Assembly: GCA_947561585.1 (NCBI GenBank)
Contig: CANNZV010000268.1
Span: 381,035-445,034, forward strand
Length of the DNA stretch: 64,000 nt
DNA from: Caprella mutica
Lineage: Eukaryota; Arthropoda; Malacostraca; Amphipoda; Caprellidae
Direction of reading: 5' to 3'
Numbering within the stretch: the stretch's first letter is position 1; every line of letters begins with the position of its first letter. This document shows positions 54,521 to 64,000 of the stretch, one piece after another. A model generated the notes under the pieces. It made no database searches, was not told the origin of the DNA, and worked only from the letters and a program-made list of their open reading frames with translations. A program made the translations under genes and the position numbers.

Positions 54521-55682
54521 CAGTGACATCACAGTGCTTAGTGTGTGACAACACAGTGCTGAGGGTGTGACAACACAGTGCTGAGGGTGTGACATCACAG
54601 TGCTGAGGGTGTGACAACACAGTGCTGAGGGTGTGACAACACAGTGCTGAGGGTGTGACAACACAGTGCTGAGAGTGTGACATCACAGTGCTGAGGGTGT
54701 GACAACACAGTGCTGAGGGTGTGACAACACAGTGCTGAGGGTGTGACATCACAGTGCTGAGGGTGTGACAACACAGTGCTGAGGGTGTGACAACACAGTG
54801 CTGAGGGTATGACAACACAGTGCTGAGGGTGTGACAACACAGTGCTGAGGGTGTGACAACACAGTGCTGAGGGTGTGACAACACAGTGCTGAGGGTATGA
54901 CAACACAGTGCTGAGGGTATGACAACACAGTGCTGAGGGTGTGACAACACAGTGCTGAGGGTGTGACAACACAGTGCTGAGGGTGTGACAACACAGTGCT
55001 GAGGGTGTGACAACACAGTGCTGAGGGTATGACAACACAGTGCTGAGGGTATGACAACACAGTGCTGAGGGTGTGACAACACAGTGCTGAGGGTATGACA
55101 ACACAGTGCTGAGGGTGTGACAACACAGTGCTGAGGGTGTGACAACACAGTGCTTAGTGTGTGACAACACAGTGCTGAGGGTATGACAACACAGTGCTGA
55201 GGGTATGACAACACAGTGCTGAGGGTATGACAACACAGTGCTGAGGGTGTGACAACACAGTGCTGAGGGTGTGACAACACAGTGCTGAGGGTGTGACAAC
55301 ACAGTGCTGAGGGTGTTACAACACAGTGCTGAGGGTGTGACAACACAGTGCTTAGTGTGTGACAACACAGTGCTGAGGGTGTGACAACACAGTGCTGAGG
55401 GTGTGACAACACAGTGCTGAGGGTGTGACAACACAGTGCTGAGGGTGTGACAACACAGTGCTGAGGGTGTGACAACACAGTGCTGAGGGTGTTACAACAC
55501 AGTGCTGAGGGTGTGACAACACAGTGCTTAGTGTGTGACAACACAGTGCTGAGGGTGTGACAACACAGTGCTGAGGGTGTGACAACACAGTGCTGAGGGT
55601 GTGACAACACAGTGCTGAGGGTGTGACAACACAGTGCTGAGGGTGTGACAACACAGTGCTGAGGGTGTGACAACACAGTGTG
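54521..55682. repeat. Satellite array, 22-bp unit, about 52 copies
   Basis: GTGACAACACAGTGCTGAGG plus GT, with variants GTATGAC, GTTACAAC, GACATCAC and TTAGTGT. Since 22 is not a multiple of three, three minus-strand frames run in parallel; the apparent 407-residue frame is not a gene. A block containing GTTACAAC then TTAGTGT recurs about every 180 bp (near 55310-55355 and 55490-55535), so a larger unit has also duplicated. Confidence 0.96.
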
Positions 55683-55824
55683 TTGCGCTGGGTCACGCCC
55701 CTTCATGCCGCAACAATCTGGTCATTTGGCGCTACTTTGACCGGCTCATTGGTTATTATTTTTTGGTGCAAATCATTGATGTGAAATAGAGAATAATGCA
55801 AGATGAGACATATTTAGAAAGGTG

Positions 55825-55920
55825 AAGAGAGTGAGAGGGGGTCGAAGGGGGGAGGGTGAGGTTGGACGGGGGAGGGGTGGGGGTTCATGTCTCAGTCTGG
55901 GGGTAGAGGGGCGGGTGAGG
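55825..55920 (+). other. G-rich tract with quadruplex potential
   Basis: Runs GGGGG, GGGGGG, GGG, GGGGG, GGGG, GGGGG, GGGGG, GGGG and GGG are separated by short loops on the plus strand. Quadruplex formation is inferred from the pattern. Confidence 0.6.
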
Positions 55921-56365
55921 ATCAATATCAGTGCGGTGGTGTAACATGGAACAGGTGATTTCAACCACACCGCTAGCTCTGTCTGTTAGTTTTCGCATGT
56001 CCCTAATTATCGACTGCCTTAATGTCACCCAAGACATTTCACTTTTCAATGTCAAACATGACATGACTTTATTCCTTCCCTTAGGGGGCTGTACGTGCCC
56101 TTATCCTGTGTAAGGGGGCACTTTGTTAACGCTCCATTTGCACTTTAATACCTTAAAAGTGTCTGTAGTTACTTTGTAGGCAGGTATGGTCACTTGGCCG
56201 TGACTTCATTACCATGATTGTCTCGATAACGTTGATGCCATCTCTCAGAGTAACAATTAACTGATAGACTCTGTGCAGAAACTGAGGGGTAATGCAGACT
56301 ATTTACCTATAAAAATGAGTGCATATGATCTTTGCTGTAATTATTCTTACTTATCACTAGGGTAA
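55921..56365. other. Non-coding, no gene seen
   Basis: Less AT-rich than average but no feature recognised. Confidence 0.4.
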
Positions 56366-56562
56366 GTTACGAATTATCGGTCGGTTTCACATTTTCAGCC
56401 ATATAAGAAAAAATAATATTGTAATTGTTATTCAATTTTAATTGGTATCCCTGATACCAGCAGGTATCAGGGATACCAATTAAATAAAAATATAATACTA
56501 TTTAGTATATAGTTTTTTCTTTTATGACCGAATATTTTAAACCCACCAATAATTCGTAACTT
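56366..56562. mobile_element. Hairpin MITE, copy 2 (197 bp)
   Basis: AGTTACGAATTATCGGTCGG at the left and an inverse ending AATTCGTAACT at the right. The centre is palindromic (GGTATCCCTGATACC and GGTATCAGGGATACC). Same termini as the element at 41589-41718. Left flank TA, right flank decayed. Confidence 0.75.
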
Positions 56563-56570
56563 TTCTGACC

Positions 56571-57162
56571 AAGTGCAGTTAAATGCAGTTATATGCAGTT
56601 ATATGCAGTTAAATGCAGTTATATGCAGTTATATGCAGTTATATGCAGTTATATGCAGTTATATGCAGTTATATGAAGTTAAATGCAGTTATATGCAGTT
56701 ATATGCAGTTAAATGCAGTTAAATGCAGTTATATGCAGCTATGTGCAGTTATATGCAGTTAAATGCAGTTATATGCAGTTAAATGCAGTTATATGCAGTT
56801 ATGTGAAGTTATATGCAGTTATGTGAAGTTATATGCAGTTATATGAAGTTAAATGCAGTTATATGCAGTTACATGCAGTTATGCAGTTATATGCAGTTTT
56901 ATGCAGTTAAATGCAGTTATATGCAGTTAAATGCAGTTATGCAGTTATATGCAGTTATATGCAGTTAAATGCAGTTATATGCAGTTACATATGCAGTTAT
57001 ATGCAGTTATATGCAGTTATATGCAGTTATATGCAGTTATATGCAGTTAGTTATGCAGTTAGTTATGCAGTTATATGCAAATATATGAAGTTATATGCAG
57101 TTATGCAGTTATATGCAAATATATGAAGTTATATGCAGTTATGCAGTTATATGCAGTTAATC
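56571..57162. repeat. Satellite array, 10-bp unit, about 58 copies
   Basis: TATGCAGTTA with TAAATGCAG variants and occasional GAAGTT. Short 5-bp register slips in the second half (GTTATGCAGTTAT) indicate slippage. Confidence 0.96.
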
Positions 57163-57800
57163 ACTAACTGATAGTAGGTTTGCAAGGTACAAGGGAATGT
57201 ATTGATTTTTATCGTCAGCTCAGATTATCGTTCGAAGTAACGATATAATTTCTTTCGCTTCTTTGCTATCGTCTGAAGTAAACGATTAATTAAATTATAA
57301 ATATTTATATATATTATTAAATAAAAATTATCAATCATTAATATTTGAATTGACTATGAATTGGATTAATTGCAATCAATTTTAATTTTCGATTTTTATG
57401 TCATTCAATTTTTTCAGATTAAATAGTAAATTTTAGGATGATTATAAATTTTTAGATTCATTACAAAACTTTAGATTAATGGAACATATTTAGATTAGGT
57501 ATAATATTTTATATAAATTACAAATTTCTCAAAATCAACTACTATTTATTCATTTATTAATTCTTAGTTTAAGTTACTAAAATTATCTCTTTCCATTTAT
57601 TTTCTCTCCCAGATTTCTTCTAATAACCAATCGCATCTTAATTGACTAATTAGTTTCTTATTTCCTGCAAATTACAGAGTTTAAGGTCTTTAATTGATAG
57701 TTATTGCTTTCCGATATTACCTAGGAAGTTATGAGGGATATTTTAATGATTTTGGGGGGTGAATGTGACAGAGTGTTCAAATTAGACTAAATATGCGGTA
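57163..57800. other. Non-coding, no gene seen
   Basis: AT-rich spacer between two arrays. Confidence 0.5.
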
Positions 57801-59310
57801 AAGTTACACTAGAATCAGTTAAGTTACACTAGAATCAGTTAAGTTACACTAGAATCAGTTAAGTTACACTCATATCAGTTAAGTTACACTAGAATCAGTT
57901 AAGTTACACTCATATCAGTTAAGTTACACTAGAATCAGTTAAGTTACACTCATATCAGTTAAGTTACACTAGAATCAGTTAAGTTACACTCATATCAGTT
58001 AAGTTACACTAGAATCAGTTAAGTTACACTCATATCAGTTAAGTTACACTAGAATCAGTTAAGTTACACTCATATCAGTTAAGTTACACTAGAATCAGTT
58101 AAGTTACACTCATATCAGTTAAGTTACACTAGAATCAGTTAAGTTACACTCATATCAGTTAAGTTACACTAGAATCAGTTAAGTTACACTCATATCAGTT
58201 AAGTTACACTAGAATCAGTTAAGTTACACTCATATCAGTTAAGTTACACTAGAATCAGTTAAGTTACACTCATATCAGTTAAGTTACACTAGAATCAGTT
58301 AAGTTACACTCATATCAGTTAAGTTACACTAGAATCAGTTAAGTTACACTCATATCAGTTAAGTTACACTAGAATCAGTTAAGTTACACTCATATCAGTT
58401 AAGTTACACTAGAATCAGTTAAGTTACACTCATATCAGTTAAGTTACACTAGAATCAGTTAAGTTACACTCATATCAGTTAAGTTACACTAGAATCAGTT
58501 AAGTTACACTCATATCAGTTAAGTTACACTAGAATCAGTTAAGTTACACTCATATCAGTTAAGTTACACTAGAATCAGTTAAGTTACACTCATATCAGTT
58601 AAGTTACACTCATATCAATTAAGTTACACTCATATCAGTTAAGTTACACTCACATCAGTTAAGTTACACTCATATCAGTTAAGTTACACTCATATCAGTT
58701 AAGTTACACTCACATCAGTTAAGTTACACTCATATCAGTTAAGTTACACTCACATCAGTTAAGTTACACTCATATCAGTTAAGTTACACTCATATCAATT
58801 AAGTTACACTCATATCAGTTAAGTTACACTCATATCAGTTAAGTTACGCTCACATCAGTTAAGTTACACTCATATCAGTTAAGTTACACTCACATCAGTT
58901 AAGTTACACTCACATCAGTTAAGTTACACTCATATCAGTTAAGTTACACTAGAATCAGTTAAGTTACACTCACATCAGTTAAGTTACACTCATATCAGTT
59001 AAGTTACACTCATATCAGTTAAGTTACACTCATATCAGTTAAGTTACACTCATATCAGTTAAGTTACACTCATATCAGTTAAGTTACACTCATATCAGTT
59101 AAGTTACACTCATATCAGTTAAGTTACACTCATATCAGTTAAGTTACACTCACATCAGTTAAGTTACACTCATATCAGTTAAGTTACACTCATAACAGTT
59201 AAGTTACACTCATAACAGTTAAGTTACACTCATATCAGTTAAGTTTTACTCACATCAGTTAAGTTACACTCATAACAGTTAAGTTACACTCATATCAGTT
59301 AAGTTACACT
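57801..59310. repeat. Satellite array, 20-bp unit, 75.5 copies, with 40-bp higher-order structure
   Basis: Type A is AAGTTACACTAGAATCAGTT, type B is AAGTTACACTCATATCAGTT. After three A units, A and B alternate strictly to about 58600. Then B dominates with a third type C (CACATC), and later CATAACAG variants. No register change over 1.5 kb. Confidence 0.97.
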
Positions 59311-60443
59311 CCAGTTTATTTGAGATGACATTTGAGAATCGAAAGAAAATTCTGTAAATCTAAGGAGATTGCAACCAGTATTTGATTTACTTAAATTTGG
59401 AAATGTCATCAATTTAATTTTTCAATCCTGATCATTTAAAATATCGTTCGTGTTACCTATTTATTGATATCATATTAAAGTATTCACTAAATTTGTATTA
59501 TTTCAGATTCATTTTTCCATACATTTTAAAATTAATAAGAAAAAGTCATAGAGGATAATATATTCAAAACTAAAATTTTCTAATTACTTATTTATTATAC
59601 ATATTATAAATTTCACTGTATTACCAATCCCACTTCTTTATCGTGATGCTCTTTATCTTTATTCTTCACCTGAACGTTTGTGGTTCAAATATAAAAATAA
59701 TTTCTAATATATCTTTCTTATTTGCATGCATTTAATTGCACTTTAGCGCTCCCAATAAAATCTAACGATTGCAATCTCTGGGATTGGTCGCTAATGGATT
59801 AATCTACGGATATTAGTCACAATATTTAAAGGGATTTTAATAATGCTCCTTAATTAATAATCGAAGTGTTTTATTTTGTTGGGAAATTATTAATCGTTTA
59901 TTTAAAAAAAAAGGGGGTGACAGACCCCTTGAGGGGGGCAGAGGGGGAGGGGCTTTCATCCGAGTAATGGACTAGAGAAAGGTCCTTCTTCTTGAGATTA
60001 GAAGTTGCATATTATAATAGTTAGGAGACTTTTTTTCCGAGTGTTTTATTATGTTTCTAAAAGCCGGAAAAATGCCTAGAAATAAAAGAAGTTTAAAAAA
60101 GAGATATTTTGAAAGATAGTTTATGGATTAATATCATTTAATCTATGGATTTAACAATAAATAATTTGAACTTTTCAATTTTAAAAAAAATATAGTTTTA
60201 TTTAAAAAAAATGTGACGTAATTGAAAATACAAGAAATGCTAAAATAAAATATGATATTGGATAATATCAAAGAAAAATGTATATAAAAATATCTTAATC
60301 ATTATAATTAATAAAAGGAGAGATGGAATAAAAGCAACAAAGAATGGAAGAAGAGAATCAAAGGAAAGGCAGAGCATATAGGAAGGTAGGAAAGGGAAGA
60401 AGGGCAAATAGAAAATGTTTCTAAAGAAGCGAATGAAAGGAAA
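59311..60443. other. Non-coding, no gene seen
   Basis: AT-rich. A G-rich patch (GGGGGG, GGGGG, GGGG) lies at 59910-59951. Confidence 0.5.
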
Positions 60444-62418
60444 GGGGGAGAGATAAAGGAAAAGAAATATAGAGAAAAGAGATAAAGGAAAAGAAATATA
60501 GAGAAAGGAGATAAAGGAAAAGAAATAAAGAGAAAGGAGATAAAGGAAAAGAAATATAGAGAAAGGAGATAAAGGAAAAGAAATATAGAGAAAGGAGATA
60601 AAGGAAAAGAAATAAAGAGAAAGGAGATAAAGGAAAAGAAATAAAGAGAAAGGAGATAAAGGAAAAGAAATATAGAGAAAGGAGATAAAGGAAAAGAAAT
60701 AAAGAGAGAGGAGATAAAGGAAAAGAAATAAAGAGAAAGGAGATAAAGGAAAAGAAATAAAGAGAAAGGAGATAAAGGAAAAGAAATATAGAGAAAGGAG
60801 ATAAAGGAAAAGAAATAAAGAGAAAGGAGATAAAAGGAAAGAAATAAAGAGAAAGGAGATAAAAGGAAAGAAATAAAGAGAAAGGAGATAAAGGAAAAGA
60901 AATAAAGAGAAAGGAGATAAAGGAAAAGAAATAAAGAGAGAGGAGATAAAGGAAAAGAAATAAAGAGAAAGGAGATAAAGGAAAAGAAATAAAGAGAAAG
61001 GAGATAAAAGGAAAGAAATAAAGAGAAAGGAGATAAAAGGAAAGAAATAAAGAGAAAGGAGATAAAGGAAAAGAAATAAAGAGAAAGGAGATAAAGGGAA
61101 AGAAATAAAGAGAAAGGAGATAAAGGAAAAGAAATATAGAGAAAGGAGATAAAGGAAAAGAAATAAAGAGAAAGGAGATAAAAGGAAAGAAATAAAGAGA
61201 AAGGAGATAAAGGAAAAGAAATAAAGAGAAAGGAGATAAAAGGAAAGAAATAAAGAGAAAGGAGATAAAGGAAAAGAAATATAGAGAAAGGAGATAAAGG
61301 AAAAGAAATAAAGAGAGAGGAGATAAAGGAAAAGAAATAAAGAGAAAGGAGATAAAGGAAAAGAAATAAAGAGAAAGGAGATTAAGGAAAAGAAATAAAG
61401 AGAAAGGAGATAAAGGAAAAGAAATAAAGAGAAAGGAGATAAAGGAAAAGAAATAATGAGAAAGGAGATAAAGGAAAAGAAATATAGAGAAAGGAGATAA
61501 AGGAAAAGAAATATAGAGACAGGAGATAAAGGAAAAGAAATAAAGAGAAAGGAGATAAAGGAAAAGAAATATAGAGAAAGGAGATAAAGGAAAAGAAATA
61601 AAGAGAGAGGAGATAAAGGAAAAGAAATAAAGAGAAAGGAGATAAAGGAAAAGAAATAATGAGAAAGGAGATAAAGGAAAAGAAATAAAGAGAAAGGAGA
61701 TAAAGGAAAAGAAATGAAGAGAAAGGAGATAAAAGGAAAAGAAATAAAGAGAAAGGAGATAAAAGGAAAAGAAATAAAGAGAAAGGAGATAAAAGGAAAA
61801 GAAATAAAGAGAAAGGAGATAAAAGGAAAAGAAATAAAGAGAAAGGAGATAAAAGGAAAAGAAATAAAGAGAAAGGAGATAAAAGGAAAAGAAATAAAGA
61901 GAAAGGAGATAAAGGAAAAGAATTATGGAGAGAGGAGATAAAAGGAAAAGAAATAAAGAGAAAGGAGATAAAAGGAAAAGAAATAAAGAGAAAGGAGATA
62001 AAAGGAAAAGAAATAAAGAGAAAGGAGATAAAAGGAAAAGAAATAAAGAGAAAGGAAATAAAAGGAAAAGAAATAAAGAGAAAGGAGATAAAAGGAAAAG
62101 AAATAAAGAGAAAGGAGATAAAAGGAAAAGAAATAAAGAGAAAGGAGATAAAAGGAAAAGAAATAAAGAGAAAGGAGATAAAAGGAAAAGAAATAAAGAG
62201 AAAGGAGATAAAAGGAAAAGAAATAAAGAGAAAGGAGATAAAAGGAAAAGAAATAAAGAGAAAGGAGATAAAAGGAAAAGAAATAAAGAGAAAGGAGATA
62301 AAAGGAAAAGAAATAAAGAGAAAGGAGATAAAGGAAAAGAAATAAAGAGAAAGGAGATAAAAGGAAAAGAAATAAAGAGAAAGGAGATAAAGGAAAAGAA
62401 TTATGGAGAGAGGAGTTT
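60444..62418. repeat. Polypurine satellite, 29- and 30-bp units, about 66 copies
   Basis: Units of AAAGGAGATAAAGGAAAAGA plus AATAAAGAG. The first 1.25 kb is a mosaic of 29-bp units with AATATAGAG, AAAAGGAAAG and AGAGAGG variants. From about 61714 a homogeneous block of 30-bp units with AAAAGGAAAAG dominates. TTATGGAGAGAGGAG appears twice, at 61922 and 62401, marking a duplicated block boundary. The plus strand has essentially no C. Long frames here (381 and 166 codons) are artefacts. Confidence 0.97.
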
Positions 62419-62647
62419 TTTTTAAATTATTATTACAGTATAGTATTATTTCAAAATAAAATAATCCAAAGACCTCACGGTCAATTGATGCAATGACTGT
62501 CCGTGTGATGGCGCTGTCTCTTTGCATTGGCTATCATTTGTGTTAAGAGTCGTGACGTACTGTTTAAAATATAATTCATTCTCATTAAAAAACAGTAATA
62601 ACAAAAATGAAAGAGATAATAAATGTTTCTATTCATTGTATATATTT

Positions 62648-63632
62648 ATTCGCCGCGGAGAACTTGCCGCCAGGACAATTCGCCGCATGATTTATGTTTT
62701 ACCGCCGTGTACACCATTTATATATAAAAAAATAAGATACGTGTTGTAAATTGATTATCAAGTTTTCATAGCCTTTTTTGAAATATTTTCTTTTCAATTA
62801 CAAAAGTTAAGTTAAATGCTTTTTAATGAACATATAATCTAAGCTATTATAAACATAGTGTGAGTTGTAAATCAACAATAACATTTTCTTTGTTCTTTTT
62901 TCAAACCATTTTGCCAAAAATAATTTGCTCACGGAATGAAAACAAGTTCAGGTATTTTCTTAATACGTTTAATTACCTGTAAAAAATACTTTAGTTTAAA
63001 ACGAGTACATCAGTGCCAATTAAAGGGTCTAGATTTTTGTCAAGGCTAATATGTTACATTTTCATTTTCATTTTCCTCTTCTATCCGTGAATGCAGTCAC
63101 CGGTGCTTGTGTCATTTATCGTCTCATTCCTTGGTAAGTAACTGCATCCACGAAGTAGCTTTTCCGCATCCATGAGCTTTGTCATGGACTGGTGGTCAGT
63201 GCCTTGTTCAAAGAGCTACTTTGCTTTTTGTCTGCTTCTTTCTGTCCCTTGTATTTAGTTTTCTTTTGATCTCACCAACAAGGCACTTCGTCCCGAGCAG
63301 ATGTTAAACACTACCAATTTTAAATTATTGCTCTAATATTTTTGATGAGGCCTGAAATATTCTCATGGATAAAAATATGACAACAAAAGAAACAAATTTA
63401 TTGTAATAATGAAATTTGTTAACTTCTCTTTTACGTCAGTCTTGAGCGTATAGAAATAAATCCTTGTTAACATTTATAAAAAATTTAAATATATGTAAAT
63501 GATATGTACGCCGGTTCTGGCGGCGAGTTGTCCTAGCGGCGAATTGCCCGGCAGTGAATTGTCCAGCGGTGAGTTGTCCTAGCGGCTAATTGTTCGGCAG
63601 TGAATTGTCCAGCGGTGAGTTGTCCTAGAACC
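62648..63632. mobile_element. Possible TIR element with GGACAA-TCGCCGC subterminal repeats
   Basis: Left: ATTCGCCGCGGAGAACTTGC then CGCCAGGACAATTCGCCGC. Right: inverted and multiplied, GGCGGCGAGTTGTCCTAGCG and several GAATTGTCC or GAGTTGTCC words to 63632. An inverted SINE-like copy lies inside. End points are uncertain; no transposase. Confidence 0.5.
63050..63305 (-). repeat. SINE-like interspersed repeat, copy E (inverted)
   Basis: On the minus strand: AACATCTGCTCGGGACGAAG, AAATACAAGGGACAGAAAGA, GACAAAGCTCATGGATGC, TTACCAAGGAATGAGAC, GACACAAGCACCGGTGACTG and the tail GAAGAGGAAAATGAAAATG. This is the best-preserved copy and defines both ends of the family. Confidence 0.75.
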
Positions 63633-63882
63633 ATATTTATTGGTCAAAAAATTCACGTTGGAACATTTTCTTTTATTTGAACACTTACTGAAGTTACTGA
63701 AAAACTTTCTTATATTTTTTCTTATCAAAAAACAAGGAAAGATAAACTGCTTACAAATTAATGTTACATTGCATGCTTAAGAAAGAAACTAAATTGATGC
63801 AATTTGCTTATATGTATAACTAGTATAGGTATATACATATGTTGATTCGAATAGCAAAAATAAGTTTATTATCTGAATGTTA

Positions 63883-64000
63883 GAGGCACCCTAAGGGGTA
63901 AAGGCACCCTAAGGGGTAAAGGCACCCTAAGGGGTAAAGGCACCCTAAGGGGTAAAGGCACCCTAAGGGGTAAAGACACCCTAAGGGGTAAAGGCACCCT
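63883..64000. repeat. Minisatellite, 18-bp unit, at least 6.5 copies, running off the window
   Basis: GGCACCCTAAGGGGTAAA repeated almost perfectly to the last base. The array continues beyond the window. It is not a telomere repeat. Confidence 0.95.

Noticed and set aside
54483..55706. 407-codon open frame (HPQHCVVTPSALCC repeats)
   Set aside because: It is a reading of the 22-bp satellite. Other frames of the same strand are open too, and no flanking gene structure exists.
61382..62527. 381-codon frame (SFLFISFPFI repeats) and plus-strand KRKEIKGKE frames
   Set aside because: Both are readings of the 29/30-bp polypurine satellite.
35239..63900. CRISPR-like appearance of several regular arrays
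   Set aside because: The arrays are contiguous tandem repeats without unique spacers, in a eukaryotic sequence.
63883..64000. Possible telomere repeat at the window end
   Set aside because: The 18-bp unit GGCACCCTAAGGGGTAAA is not a telomeric unit; it is an ordinary minisatellite cut by the window edge.
1..64000. tRNA, rRNA or snRNA genes
   Set aside because: I looked for T-arm words such as GGTTCGAATCC and for A/B boxes with foldable arms and found none convincing.

Overview
The window is nuclear DNA of an animal, most likely a marine invertebrate. Genes are split by GT-AG introns. One gene (30.2-45.5 kb) is clearly a RIC3-type acetylcholine-receptor chaperone, a family known from bilaterian animals. 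The DNA is AT-rich and full of decayed DNA transposons, a LINE reverse-transcriptase relic, short interspersed repeats and many minisatellites. Nothing points to a bacterium, a virus or an organelle. The exact phylum cannot be fixed from sequence reading alone; a lophotrochozoan or similar invertebrate is a guess.

Layout. 0-3.9 kb: non-coding, with one SINE-like copy pair, a 32-bp minisatellite and two textbook MITEs (Harbinger-like and Mutator-like). 3.95-9.8 kb: a minus-strand gene of three coding exons (1,559 residues, unrecognised) encoding a low-complexity, probably nuclear protein with a SUMO-interaction-like motif and two in-frame minisatellites. 10.7-12.2 kb: a complete but dead Tc1 transposon. 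12.2-30 kb: gene-poor transposon territory with four copies of one hAT-like non-autonomous family, a hAT transposase relic, nested insertions, other TIR elements, and weak exon candidates at 19.7-20.5 kb and 24.3 kb. 30.2-45.5 kb: the RIC3 gene on the minus strand. Its eleven exons were rebuilt here with consistent phases and give a 1,697-residue protein. 45.5-64 kb: almost no genes but very dense tandem arrays (periods 33, 21, 22, 10, 20, 29/30 and 18 bp), a CR1-like LINE relic and several TIR elements. Two short minus-strand candidate exons lie at 49.6 and 50.4 kb.

The two firm genes share an unusual trait: giant exons (1-3.2 kb) of acidic or Ser/Thr/Pro-rich low-complexity sequence that contain coding minisatellites whose periods are multiples of three. 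The RIC3 gene is the most striking item. The conserved core (two membrane segments and a coiled coil) occupies only the first part of the protein. The rest is a very long acidic tail, including 22 exact-length 11-residue repeats. RIC3 proteins are normally only a few hundred residues long.

All gene structures are conceptual: splice sites were chosen by eye from GT/GC-AG signals, reading phase and family similarity.
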